From Anthoceros angustus (lineage: Eukaryota > Streptophyta > Anthocerotopsida > Anthocerotales > Anthocerotaceae), in assembly GCA_010909165.1 (NCBI GenBank), contig VJWM01000068.1, forward strand, positions 1,240,001 to 1,304,000: a stretch of DNA of 64,000 bases, in the 5' to 3' direction. Positions 46,139 to 56,770 of the stretch are shown here, in pieces. Each line of letters opens with the position of its first letter. Within the stretch, counting starts at the first letter, position 1. Made by a program: the position numbers and the translations under genes. The notes under the pieces are model-generated. The model was given only the letters and a program-made list of their open reading frames with translations, searched no databases and was not told the DNA's origin.

Positions 46139-48537
46139 ATGAAGACGCGCAACAGTCCACGAGGAGTGCGCAAGCCTTCCAGCAGCAAGGAGGCGACGGC
46201 CCCATCGGCGAAGGAGAAGAAGAAGGAGAAACCCGCAAAAGAGCGGTAGAAGGAGGGCCGTGGTTTTTGTAGCCAGGCAAGTTCTTCGAGAGACTTGTGG
46301 GATTTTCAGCAGGCTTCGGATGACAACGCAGCTTAGAAGTGGGCCTACTCTAACGTGGAATCAGTGGAGTCTTGTTACAGGCAGCTTCAGCTCACAGAGG
46401 AAGAAACGGAGGAAATGGACAACAGGGACGTTCGGACAAATCCGAAGGGATGGACTGTCCAGCACATCCGCAAGGTGTATGGGAGGCCAGAGAGCGAGAG
46501 TAATGGTGTGGCTCCCACCGAGAAAAATGAAGAAGGCAAGAGGGCAGTAGTGGCTGACCTTCCGGAGGAAGCCCTCAGCATGCTTGTTGGAGGGATGGAT
46601 GCAAAAACACGCAACGGCTGGAGGACAGACAAGATTGCGGACCTCAAATGGAAGCTTTTCACGAGGATGGTGCTGGGGCTGACCTGCTGCCAGCGAACCA
46701 CCTACTTCAGCAGTGCGTTTTTTCATTTTATGTGGAAATTGAAGCAAGGAGCTCACCGACAGATGCCATGCCGACGCCTATGAGCATCATCTAGACAAGT
46801 CGCCGCGAACATAGTGGACAATGAAGGAGCGAGGCACAGCCATTTGAGTACTTACCCGGTGCACCTGTGGGCGGCGCATGGAGTACTTACAGAGGAGGAG
46901 CTGGAGGAGTCTTACAAGCCATTTGAAGTAGTCCCTCTTCGGGATGGTACAGGGGTCCCTCGCCAGAAGAAGTCAAGAAGGCCGAGGAGGAACCCAAGGT
47001 GGAGCAAAGAAGTGCTTCACCTCAGGTAGTGGTCTTGGATGATGCGCATGGCCTCCGGACGCTAAGAAGGAGAGGTGCCTGCCTGAGGAGGCAAGTGGCA
47101 CAAGAGGAAGAGGTATCAAGTATACCATGTACAGTGAGGAGACCCTATGGAGCAGATGGAGGAGATAACCCACCCTAAGATAATCGAGTCACAAAAGTCC
47201 CATCCAACATCGCTGGCCAGAGTGGAGAGACCGCCCAACGGGAAAAAGGCCTCGAACCTACCCTGTGAGGGAATAAGAAAACTAAGGCCTTGAAGGATTT
47301 GCTGACCATTTGTCAGCTAATTGATACTCCACTGGTGAAGCAGGCTTTGGAAGAAGTGGAGGCGTTGAAGGTGAGAGATGTCGTTAGGACAACTGAGGCA
47401 ACTGCCCTACAGACAGGTGGGGAGAAAAACAGCAAGGTGAGCAAGGAGTTGGCACTAGCGAAGGGTGCCTTGTTGACTGGAGAGAAGGCTAGGACTCAAA
47501 GAAGATTGAAGAGCAAAGGTCGAGGCAAGAGAATAAGGAGCACGCAGAGAGTATACCTCAATCGGAAGATTGAGGAGACTGTCCGATGTGGGAAGGAGTG
47601 GCAGCAGCAACTCTCAGTCCTTCAGGCTGAGAGGAAGCAGAGTGGGGACGCATTGAAGGCTGTCTTGAAGGAGGGGAGGCTACCCAAGCCAAGCACGAGG
47701 AGTTGGAGTACAAGCTCAAGGAGCTGGAGGAGGGACAGGCCTCTTGGGGTAAGGAACGCGAGGAGCTCACAAAGCAAGCAACGAAGGCTGAGCAACGATG
47801 GAAGGAAGAGGTGGCTCACGGACTGAAATCATGCATCGCATCCCGTCCGTGAAGCAACGCCAGCCGACTATGCTTGGCAATAGGGGATCCTGGAGGCATG
47901 GAAGGGAGATGCGGCCGAGAATGTTACCTTACAGCTCCGCTTGAGTGAGGTGACCCTCGAGAGAGATGCTCTGCGCAGCAAGTTGGCCTCAGGAGAGTGG
48001 CCTGCGGATTTTGATGAGATTTATTTGAAGGGCCAGGAGATGCAGGTCCACCTACACGCCAGGGTCAACAAACTCACCAAGGAGATGCGCTCCTTGTTGA
48101 CAAGGAAGCTGTTGGGCCCCCATGATGATGACCGAGAGATTTTGGAGGAATTGCGGCCCTCAGCTTCGGAGATTCAGGACCTGGAGAGCGAAATGGATGC
48201 GGAAGGTTCGATTTGGGAGGAGTCGACGGAGGAGGAAGTTTCTAGCCAACCGGTGAGGCTGGTGGAGGTGTCTGGCGGCGCGACAGGCGTTGCACCGACC
48301 CCCAACTTCCTCGAGTTGGTTGCGACGATGGCAGGACATGCTGCCACCGAGAGGTCGGTGCCTCTGCAAGAGCGCCCCGCGAGAGGGGCGACGCCCAGCT
48401 TCATCGCTAGCATCACCGAGATGGTGAGACTCTGTGGGCGCAGAGGGAGGATCGGTCGGGGGATAGTCCCCCGGCGAAGAGAAGGAAGACGGTGGCAGGG
48501 TGCTGGCCATGCCAATGCCCAAGAAGAAGTAGGGTAG
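46139..48537 (+). mobile_element. Transposon-like ORF family, copy b: basic N-terminus, conserved core, coiled coil
   Basis: Plus-strand pieces, in order: a Lys/Ser-rich start 'MKTRNSPRGVRKPSSSKE' (46,139); the core 'KWAYSNVESVESCYRQLQL', 'NPKGWTVQHIRKVYGRP', 'LPEEALSMLVGGMDAKTRNG', 'WRTDKIADLKWKLFTRMVLG' and 'YFSSAFFHFMWKL' to about 46,760; after a frameshift 'LSTYPVHLWAAHGVLTEEEL' (46,850-46,930); then long helical coiled-coil segments (47,290-47,826 and 47,941-48,240) rich in Glu, Lys, Leu and Gln, with 'GEWPADFDEIYLKGQEM' and 'LLGPHDDDREILEEL'. The domain order is the same in copy c. A gag-like structural protein of a retroelement is one possibility: it is followed by a G7 run and an LTR-like sequence. 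No zinc knuckle, protease or polymerase was seen. Confidence 0.65.
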
Positions 48538-48584
48538 GAGAGCGACCGGTAGGGGAGTTCAGGGGTCATCAAGACCCTTGGGGG

Positions 48585-48870
48585 GGTAGTGGGATCGTTA
48601 GGAAGGTAGGTTAAGAACCTTTAAAAGGCCACCTACTTGAAAACCGTAAGCGAAGCCCACCCACCCCGAACTTAATTAACGCTAGGGTTTGGGAGTTCCT
48701 ATAAGTAGGGGAGGAACCCCCATAATAAAATGTCATGTCTTGCTCTCCTAACCTGTGCGCGCTCGACTGCTGCGTGAGCGTTGCGTGCCGGCTGTGTATG
48801 GATGCATGGTGTCTGGTAGGGTGTGGTGACCACATGGGTACTCAGACCCCCTCGAAAAGGAGTGTTTTTT
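48585..48870 (+). repeat. LTR-like sequence after copy b
   Basis: A GGGGGGG run (48,580-48,587) just after the ORF stop could be a polypurine tract. The next bases read TGGGATCGTTAGG, then TATAAGTAGGGG (about 48,701), then AATAAAATG (about 48,724), a TATA/poly(A) order often seen in LTRs. No second LTR copy was found in this window, so this is a guess. Confidence 0.4.
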
Positions 48871-50370
48871 TTGTTTTGTGTTTAAGTTGTGAGAATCGTG
48901 TGGAGTTGGAATGTGAAGTAGGTTAGGAATAAGAACAGCCTACTAGAGCCTAGTAGGAGGGAGGAGAGCAAGAGGAGAGCATAGGAGGCCTAGGAGGCCT
49001 AGGAGAGATAATAGGGTAAGTGACCTCAAATAGTCAGAGGCCCATGTGCTATAGATAGATCAGAATCTTATCTTCTCTAGTGGATGTAATTAAGAGATAG
49101 GCCTCTAGGACCTGTAGGCTAAGACCGATTGGTATTTTTGGCAAGCCAAGCTACTTTGTGGGCTGATCTTGGGTATAAGAGGCACTCTCTGATGAAATGT
49201 AAGCAATGTTGGTTTAAGGTCTTGGTGTTTAATGAGCACGGGGTTTGGGGGTACCAAATCCAAAGGTCGTAAGTCTAGACACTGCTTTGTCACAGAGAAG
49301 CCAAGAAGACCACTGTTGCCTAGATCCGTGTGGCCGATCCGCAAGGGTGGTGGAAAGCAAGGGAGGGAGCCTTGAGGTCTCCTTGGAGGGAGTTTCCAAG
49401 GTCAAGAGGAAGGGGTTGTGAAGCCGGGAGGTCCCAGACTCTTCCTCATTCCCTTCACCTAGTCTAGTACTCACCTTGTGTTTTGAGTTTCGTGTGTTGG
49501 AGGTCGGGTGTTTGGGAGAAGAGAGGGCGGGAGCCTGTGAGGAGAAGACAAGGCGGGAGCCTGTGTGTGGAGGAGAAGTCAAGGAAAGTGAAGTGAGTTG
49601 GAGGCCTGTGGGCTTGTGTGTTTGGAAAATGAGAGGGAAAAGTGAACTGTGAGAGAATTGGAGAATACTGGACATGGAGAGTTGCTGATTGGCTGTTTGA
49701 GAGGAGTAAGAAGGACTGGAGAAGTCTGTAAGTGATGTTTGTGTTGCTGAAGAAGAGAGCTGTGAGTGGAGGTTGAAGATCCCGTGAGTGGATGAGACGG
49801 AATGATTCTGGAGGTAGCTGAACAAGTATTTTGAGAGTTGGTGAAGTGCTGTAAGGGCCTGGATGAGAACCTTGTAAGGACTGGAGAGGCCGTGGAGTGA
49901 AAGTGGAGATTGAATGGGGCAAAGGAGGTGTGAGAACAAGGAGAGTTGAAGAGAGTTGCTGGGAAACTTGGAGAGTGTGGAGGATCAGAGGCACCTCAAG
50001 GGGCTGTGAGAGCCTGGAGAGGTCTCAGATGGAGCTTGGAAGGTGAGCTGAAAGGCTGGAGGAGAGACAAGGAAGTCTCAAGAAGTGCCGCAAGAGAAAG
50101 GGGGTAGTTTGTGTGAGCTGCAACCCTTTATGCCGTGGAGTTGTCCTAGGTTTAGGTTTAGAGATTAGGTTAGGGCCGGCTGCTTAGGTTGTCCATAAAT
50201 AGTGTGTGGAAAAGGTGACTCGTGGCTAACTCGATTGGTGGATCTAACTTTGTGGATAGATAAGAGAGAGGGTGTCCAACCTTATCCACTTGGATCCCCA
50301 AGTGGGTCCCACCTTCTATTAATAGCCAGGCCTGATCCCAAGGTGGACCCCACTCTGCTAAAAATAGAGG
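48871..50370. other. Purine-rich region, no gene
   Basis: AGGCCTAGGAGGCCTAGGAG repeats occur near 48,985-49,005. The following kilobase is G/A-rich with GGAGAGT and TGGAGG words. A 236-residue minus-strand frame (49,229-49,939), Ser/Thr/Leu-rich, is explained by the composition. Confidence 0.5.
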
Positions 50371-50373
50371 GTG

Positions 50374-50472
50374 GTTGCTAAGATAGCAACCGGGTCTGTC
50401 CGTTGCTAAGGTAGCAACAGGGTCAGGCGTGGCTAAGATAGCCACAGGTCTGAGTGTTGTTAGGATAGTAGC
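50374..50472. repeat. Tandem array of four small palindromes
   Basis: GTTGCTA-AGA-TAGCAAC, GTTGCTA-AGG-TAGCAAC, GTGGCTA-AGA-TAGCCAC and GTTGTTA-GGA-TAGTAGC occupy 50,374-50,390, 50,402-50,418, 50,429-50,445 and 50,456-50,472, at a period of 27-28 bp. Linkers share (A/C)GGTCTG-like sequence. Each unit can form a 7-bp stem; the third keeps pairing by changes on both arms. Confidence 0.9.
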
Positions 50473-50935
50473 CTGGTCTGAAGCGCTAGATGTTTGGTGT
50501 GTCTGTGTTTGGTTGGATTGGCTATGTTTTGGTTGTCTTGACACGAAATCACTCCCTTGGGTACGAATCTCAAGTCTACAACGATAAAGAGGGTAAATGT
50601 GGCCTCTTTGTGACCACTTGGTTTAGAAAATCACTCCACATAGGGTCTTGAGGTGCGGTGACCAGGGCGAGGGCTGTGCTCACGCCTTCCTTTGTTGAGG
50701 TAGCAGCTAGGGAGTGTGTGAGCGGTAAGGGAGCGGCGCCGTAGCTGCAGAGACGGAGCGGAAGGCTGGTAAAGGGAGGTCCCTTGTAAAACCCAGTGCG
50801 CGAGAGGTCTGTTGCAACTAGGTGTCTGGCCTAGGTGCGTGAGGGCACTGCCCTGTGATATGAGGCAGCTGGTGGGGAGCCAGGAGGGCGCCCAGGGCTG
50901 ATAGGTAGCTAGGAAGAGTGGAAGAGGTAGATTAG

Positions 50936-51298
50936 AGAAGAGAGGAGAAAAGAGGAGAAAAGAGAAAAGAGAAAAGAGAAAAGAGAAAAGAGAAAAGAGA
51001 AAAGAGAAAAGAGAAAAGAGAAAAGAGAAAAGAGAAAAGAGAAAAGAGAAAAGAGAAAAGAGAAAAGAGAAAAGAGAAAAGAGAAAAGAGAAAAGAGAAA
51101 AGAGAAAAGAGAAAAGAGAAAAGAGAAAAGAGAAAAGAGAAAGAAGAGAAGAGAAGAGAAAAGAGAAAAGAGAAAAGAGAAAAGAGAAAAGAGAAAAGAG
51201 AAAAGAGAAAAGAGAAAAGAGAAAAGAGAAAAGAGAAAAGAGAAAAGAGAAAAGAGAAAAGAGAAAAGAGAAAAGAGAAAAGAGAAAAGAGAAAAGAA
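50936..51298. repeat. 7-bp satellite (GAGAAAA)n, about 48 units
   Basis: The unit GAGAAAA repeats almost perfectly with one interruption at about 51,140-51,160 (AGAAGAGAAGAG). The opposite strand reads TTTTCTC. It gives long minus-strand frames with LFSFLFS repeats that are not real proteins. Confidence 0.97.
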
Positions 51299-52214
51299 AG
51301 CGAGAGAGAACGAGAGAGGAACTAGCAGGCTGGAACTTTTTCTGCTCCTTTTTGACACTCGCATGGGAAATACTGTTAGGTAGGCATACCGAGTACAAAA
51401 GGGGAGAAGAATAGGTCAAAATGATTCCGTAAGGAGGCAGGTAGGTGGCGAAAGAGATGGTCGACGCCATCACGTGCTGCCACCCACCCTACCTCGGTGG
51501 GTCGGGAAGCCCAACGAGAGGGCAGCCATCGCCAGAGGTCGACAAGACACCATCGTAGGTTGAGGGCTGCGAACCAAAGTAGGAATTAAGGGATAGGTGG
51601 AGCTACTATATATGTTCACCAATAGTAACATAAATAAATAGGCTAAAATAGGGATACGTAATTAGGAGTGTATTTATTAGGGGAACATTAATTAGCGGCC
51701 GAAACCCAAGGAGTAACCTAGAGGGGGAAAATAGTACTTTAGGACCATCTAGGGTAAAGGAGCGGCCACGTGGCACACATCCGAAGAGGAAGGTCCAGAT
51801 TAATCCGCGCCCTCTCTCACCTTGAACTGGAGCATCTCCACTTCGAGCGTAGCGCGAACTCTCGAGCTTGAAGAGAACGGACGATCGGAAACCCTAGCTT
51901 CAGGGTGAAAGGGAGAAAAAGAGGGAAAGGAGACAAGGAAGGCGCCAGGCGGAGAGGAGCGTAAAAGTTCGGGAGACGTCGCAGGCGGGTGGAAGCACTG
52001 GGAAGAGCGGCGGACACAAGGACGGAGGCCGAGCGTGACCCGACGGAGTCAAGAAGGATATGGCTGCACCGTAAACTCAAAGAAATGCGCCTTCACGTTG
52101 GAGAGGAGCTTGACGAAGGAGGTCGGGACCAAGCCAGGGCTAACCACCGATTGTGTGACAGGGTTGCGTCCCACCAGGAGAGTGTTGGGAGAGACACTAG
52201 AGGGCAGGAGGAAC
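51299..52214. other. Unassigned stretch, candidate upstream region of copy c
   Basis: AT-rich around 51,600-51,690, with TATATATG at about 51,608. No coding domain was found. Confidence 0.4.
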
Positions 52215-52415
52215 TGCACATTGGGAAGCAATTCCTCTTGCGCCCCAAAGCTGTTGGGAAGTAAAACGCTGCTTTCCCTCACAGCCAGCACCATGACGCG
52301 AGGAGCGAAGGGCAAGGGGAAAGAGATGCCCGCCAGAGGCTCGTCCTCAAGAGGGGGCGCACGAAGAGGCAAAAAACCAGCAGCAGGAGGAGTGCCACAG
52401 AAGTGTGGCCGACAT
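52215..52415 (+). repeat. Orphan 5' end of copy c (partial duplicate)
   Basis: GCACATTGGGAAGCAATTC, CTTTCCCTCACA and ATGACGCGAGGAGC (ATG at 52,293) repeat the start of copy c (53,128-53,310). It encodes 'MTRGAKGKGKEMPARGSSSR' and then 'ARRGKKPAAGG', the same Lys/Arg-rich N-terminus, and stops being related after about 52,415. Confidence 0.8.
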
Positions 52416-53127
52416 CGATGTCGTGATGACATCAAGACGTACCATGTGCTATATAATACCATCCAGGCTACAACCATGTACTCTAGTGACACATCGCAAC
52501 ACACCTTCCAAACCATGCTAAGTCAGCGCGTCGGTCACTCTCATTCCGCAGTCTAAGTTTATAACAACAAAACAAAACAAGAATCCTGACATAATTGTCA
52601 GACCTCATTCAGAGGTTCGAGCTAAATGCATCAGCATCCGCTCAGGTTGAGTGGAGAGTTCCCTAGTCCACAAAAAACGCACATCATCAACGTGCAGAGT
52701 GTGGGCTCATGCTCACTCGATCATGCAACCTATTGTTCCAACCGGATGAATTGCATAGAAAAGAATGCCAATCGTGAGCCATTGCTCAGCCAGTGTCGCG
52801 ACCGCGCTTTCACAGCTACAGACTCTCACAACTGACTCTGGCTACCAACACAGGACCTCTTAAGCTCGTCCCCGTCTCATCCGTCTCCATCTCGTGCCAA
52901 CTGCCTGATTCTCTCCCGCTCCCGCCATCACTCCTCGGTAACTTTGTTCGCGTCATCATTCATGCGCGGATTCTCAACCAAAAGCCTAAATCTACTGGCG
53001 CCCTATTCACATAGGCACCGGCACACTATTGACCTAATCATGTTTTCTGTTACCACGCATTTATACCCACATGCGCGAATTAACCTAGAACCGCTTATGC
53101 TAGCCCTACATATCGCAAAGATGACAC
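52416..53127. other. ~710-bp insert between the two copy-c starts
   Basis: It has a lower GC content and a different texture from its neighbours. It begins with the palindrome GACATCGATGTC (52,420-52,431). It was probably inserted or captured during the duplication. No gene was recognised. Confidence 0.45.
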
Positions 53128-53187
53128 CGCACATTGGGAAGCAATTCTCTTACTTCAGTAAAGCTGGCTTCCCTCACAACCAAGACC

Positions 53188-55650
53188 ATGACGCGAGGAG
53201 CGGGCAAGGGAAAGAGATGCCCGCCGAGGCTCGCCCTCAAGAGGGGCGCACGAAGAGGCAAAACCAGCAGCAGGAGGAGTGCCACAAGGAGGCCGCGGCA
53301 AATGCCGCAATTTACTTGTTTTGGGCTCAACCCCAGACCTAGTCGACTTTCGGTAGTAGGTCAAGAAGATAACATCCAATTAGGATGGGTGTATGGCCGC
53401 CAATGGGCCTACACCAATTTGGAGTTGATTGAGGAATGCTTTGTCAATCTTCACCAACCGGAGGCAGTCTTAGCCGCACTGCCGGAGAGAAATGCCAGGA
53501 CTGATCCTCGCTGCTGGACAGTCAGAAGCATCAAGCAAGTGTATGGGAGACCAGAAGAGGAGAGCTCCGGAGTTGCTCTTCTTGAGAGGACGAATGGGGG
53601 GAGGAGAGCCCTCACGGTGGACATTCCCCAAGAGGTCTTGGACCTCATCGATGGGGGGATGAAAGCTAAAACGAAGAATGGCTGGAAGACGGAAAACATC
53701 AAGGAGCTCAAGTGGAGACTCTTCGCCAAGATTGTATTGGGATTGGTAAATTATCAGCTCACCTCTTATTTTAGCACCAATTTCTTACAGTTCTTATGGA
53801 AGATTGTAAGAGGAGCCAAGCCAGACTGGGGGACCATAATGTATGAGGCGTACATCCATCATAGGGAGAAGCTTCTCAAGCCCAATGCGGTGGATGAGGG
53901 AAGTGCAAGGCCTTGGTACCTCAGCACTTACCTGGTACATTTATGGGAAACGGAAGGGCTCTTGACCAGCAAAGAGCTGGAGGACTCATGGCACCCTTTT
54001 GAGATCATATACCTCCACCTAGCCTAGAAAGGCCTTTGCCTTCGCCTGTGGAGGACCATGGGAGGACAAACTTCCTCAAGTGTCACACCACCAGGGCCGA
54101 GAGTTGAAGAAGTGTAGCAGTATCGATGGGGTTGCCGGAAAGAGAGGATCTCCCCTCACATGTGCCTCATAGAGACGAGCAGGAGATGCAGGCCAATGAG
54201 GGCCAAGTGGTAGTGTATTTGGGCGCTCCTACCGCAGTAGGAGGGCAGCCTACCATGGTAGGAAGAACATTTCCGAGGGTGGGGGGCTTTCCCACCATTT
54301 CTTTTGTGCCAGACGGAGAAGCACCTAAGCTACCTACGGAGGTAGGTAAGCTACCTCAGTAGGCCAAGAACCCACGGGAGGTAAGCTACCCACGCCAGTA
54401 GGGACCGGGTAGGTGAGCCGTCTACGGTGGCGAGGTAGGAGAAGGAACGCGGCGCCAAGGGCGCGCCAAGACCGCCCGAGGAAGCGGCGGAGCACCACCG
54501 CAAGGGTTCACTCCCATCGCCAGGGCCGTGAGACCGAGCTGAGATGCGAGGGCGCCGAAAGCCCTCAGCAAAAGGCCAGAGGGGTCTGACTTGGGACCCC
54601 TAGGGAGAAGTGCTAAGTGTCTACGAGACACTTAGCTGGGTGGACTTGAAGAAGGCGAGGGACATGGCAACCTCCCTTCTAGCATGTCAAGAAGAAATCG
54701 TGGCAATAAGGCTCGGAGACGGAAGAAGGCGTGGGACCCAATGGCAACTTGAAGCCATGGAGTCCGACGAAAGCGCGGTTGGGGAAAGAAGTGGAGAAAA
54801 TCCAACGAGACCTCCAACCATCGGGCGGAGAAGATTTTGGAGGAAGTTGTCCCAGTGCAGAGAGCCCACAAAGCCACCACACAACGAGATACCGCGATAG
54901 AAGGCCGAAATCATTACGCCTAACTAGAGCAAGAGCGCGGGCAAAATCAAGCTCTAGGAAAGGAGAAGAAAGCGGCCCAGCAGTGGAAGCACAGAGCAGA
55001 TTTTACCCAAGCCATCAAAATCCGGGATGTGGAAGAAGAGCTACGAAGACCCGTTGAGCTTGAAAGTGAGGAGCACGGAGCTAGTTCAGCAAGATCTCCA
55101 AGTGCAAGGGCTGGAACGTGAGAAGGATGCTTGGCAGGAGGAACGGGAGAGATTGGCCAAGCGAGTGACTGACCTGGAGCTAAGAAGGATCCAGGAGGAG
55201 GAGCACCACAAGAAAGTGGTGCATAGAATGTTGGTGGTCAGAAAGAGGCGTTTCCGGGCAGATTATGCCCTACAATCGAAACTGACCGACCAACTCAAAG
55301 AGGCCAAAGATGAGAATGTCGCCCTTCATGTAAGGGTGGGAGAGTTGACGATGGCCTGAGATGCCTACAAGGGTAGGTGTGAGGAAGGAGAGTGGCCTGC
55401 CGAGCTCGACGACCTCGAGCTGCAGTATCAGAGCCTAGGAGCACATCTCCACAATCGAGTCCTGAAGACCAAGAATGAGGTGCTCTGTCTTGCGAAGAGG
55501 AGGACCTTGGGGCCTCATGACGATGACCGGGAGACTCTCCTACAGGTGAGACTGGAGGCCTCGGATTTTGACGAGGCCACAAGTGGTATGGACTCCGAGG
55601 GGTCAGAAGAGAGGGGAGAGGGGGACGAACCCCCAGCGCCAAGAGAAGGA
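53188..55650 (+). mobile_element. Transposon-like ORF family, copy c (best preserved)
   Basis: A single frame from the ATG at 53,188 to 54,027 (about 280 residues) reads: a basic N-terminus (MTRGAGKGKR..RRGKTSSRR), then 'LGWVYGRQWAYTNLELIEEC', 'DPRCWTVRSIKQVYGRP', 'DIPQEVLDLIDGGMKAKTKN', 'ELKWRLFAKIVLGLVNYQ', 'YFSTNFLQFLWKIVRGAKPD', 'MYEAYIHHREKLL' and 'YLSTYLVHLWETEGLLTSKE'. After a break with small palindromes, coiled-coil segments follow (about 54,610-55,360), ending with 'EEGEWPAELDDLELQYQSL' and 'LGPHDDDRETLLQV' (to about 55,650). Copies b and c share this order, so it is a coherent ancestral protein. It may bind nucleic acid through the basic end and self-associate through the coil; that is inference. 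The frame is the most convincing long ORF in the middle block. It ends abruptly at the IMP4 junction (55,690). Confidence 0.7.
54235..54405. repeat. Cluster of short palindromes around CCTACC/GGTAGG
   Basis: CTACCGCAGTAG, CCTACCATGGTAGG (a perfect 14-bp palindrome), CCTACGGAGGTAGG and CTACCTCAGTAG follow each other in about 150 bp, similar in style to the array at 50,374. Confidence 0.75.
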
Positions 55651-55689
55651 GAGAGCTCAGAAGGCATGGTAGGCACGCTTCAAACCGCC

Positions 55690-56262
55690 CAGATTCTTTT
55701 ACTCCTCATGCCTTGTCACCGCACAAGATCGGATAACATGATACGAATTGGGTATGCTTCATCTTTCACACTGCAAGGCCCGTGACCAACCAAAGAAAAT
55801 TTGCTACTCACCACATTCATGAGGCCAAAATAAGTTGGGCCATAAGGCAAGTGAGATAACAAGGTCATCAGTTTCCTCGATGCTCATGAACCATCACAAG
55901 ATCAAGTCATTTGCTGGATGCCTTGACACGAGATGACCTAAAACACGACCACGATCAAGACGGTTGATGACCGACACCATCAATCGGGGACAAGATGACG
56001 AGAAGGATGGAGAAGTTTGCAACTCACCGACCTCCACGGTTTATCCTTTGTGCATTTGGCAACACTATCTTGAGCTCTACAAAAGACAAGAACGCCACTT
56101 GGAAACTCGCATGTGACTTTTTACCACATCCGCGTAGAAACAAACTTTCACTCGGATACACACCTTCACGAATTGGGTGAGCATCACTGGGATGCCTGAG
56201 CGTGGTGAGCGGATTTTGGGATCCTTGTCACCGCGGCGATGCTGGCCGATGCCACCATCTCT
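55690..56262 (-). pseudogene. IMP4: IMP4 fragment, second copy (decayed)
   Basis: It matches 6,118-6,760, covering the fourth visible exon (its 5' part) back to the first. Donor and acceptor sequences are largely kept (for example CACTCACC near 55,805), but deletions of 1-4 bases fall inside the exons: in the third exon the left copy's AAGCTGTTGGGCC is AAGTTGGGCC here. The first exon frame is lost after the ATG. It is truncated at 55,690, where it abuts the coiled-coil family, so the rearrangement cut within its fourth visible exon. Confidence 0.85.
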
Positions 56263-56770
56263 AGAAATTCACGAAAATACAAACTCTCGTGTTCGCAGCT
56301 AGTGAGCCCTAGTGGTGGATTCGAGTTTTACTTGTCTCGCAGCTAATGCTAGGTTTGAAACTCAATGGTCAATCGGTTCTATCGAGTGGAATTTTATTGA
56401 AATAGGTATAGAAAGGTGGGTGATCGCATCCACCTCAAAACCCTAAACCCCTTTGAAGGAAGAAGGTTTTAAATAGGACTCTCATTACACCTGTATGGTA
56501 GGTAGGAACACTAGGTGTACATATATAGTTTTGAGCTTGGCAATCTAAAAAATTTGAACTTCCGAGAGTGAATGACTAGAAATGTGCATGGCTAACATAC
56601 ATTCGTAGAATTAGGATGGAGGGAGAAGTTGAAGCCAACTTCGTTCACGAATTGTTGAAGCCAAGAGAATATTCAATGTGGTATAAGGTTGAAGCCACAT
56701 AACAAACACAGCGCAGAGTGCAGATGCCATATCACTGCTGTCTAAGAGTGTAGTGGTTTGCACAGGTATT
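56263..56770. other. Intergenic stretch of right block
   Basis: It corresponds to 6,760-7,262, including the single copy of the 340-bp repeat that is doubled on the left. No gene was seen. Confidence 0.55.

Noticed and set aside
49229-49994. Ser/Leu-rich minus-strand frames of 236 and 176 residues
   Set aside because: Two overlapping frames are open in purine-rich DNA; no motif and no conservation to test.
50374-50472. CRISPR-like array (short repeats with spacers)
   Set aside because: Units are palindromes at a 27-28-bp period with only ~10-bp, similar linkers. The genome is a plant and there are no cas genes.
50936-51298. Interstitial telomere repeat
   Set aside because: The period is 7 as in TTTAGGG, but the unit is TTTTCTC and no canonical telomere unit occurs.
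50631-51473. Long minus-strand frame of 280 residues with LFSFLFS repeats
   Set aside because: It is only the translation of the (GAGAAAA)n satellite. A 7-bp unit is open in several frames, and there is no other protein feature.
52416-53127. Organelle DNA insertion
   Set aside because: The composition differs from the neighbours, but I recognise no plastid or mitochondrial gene in it.
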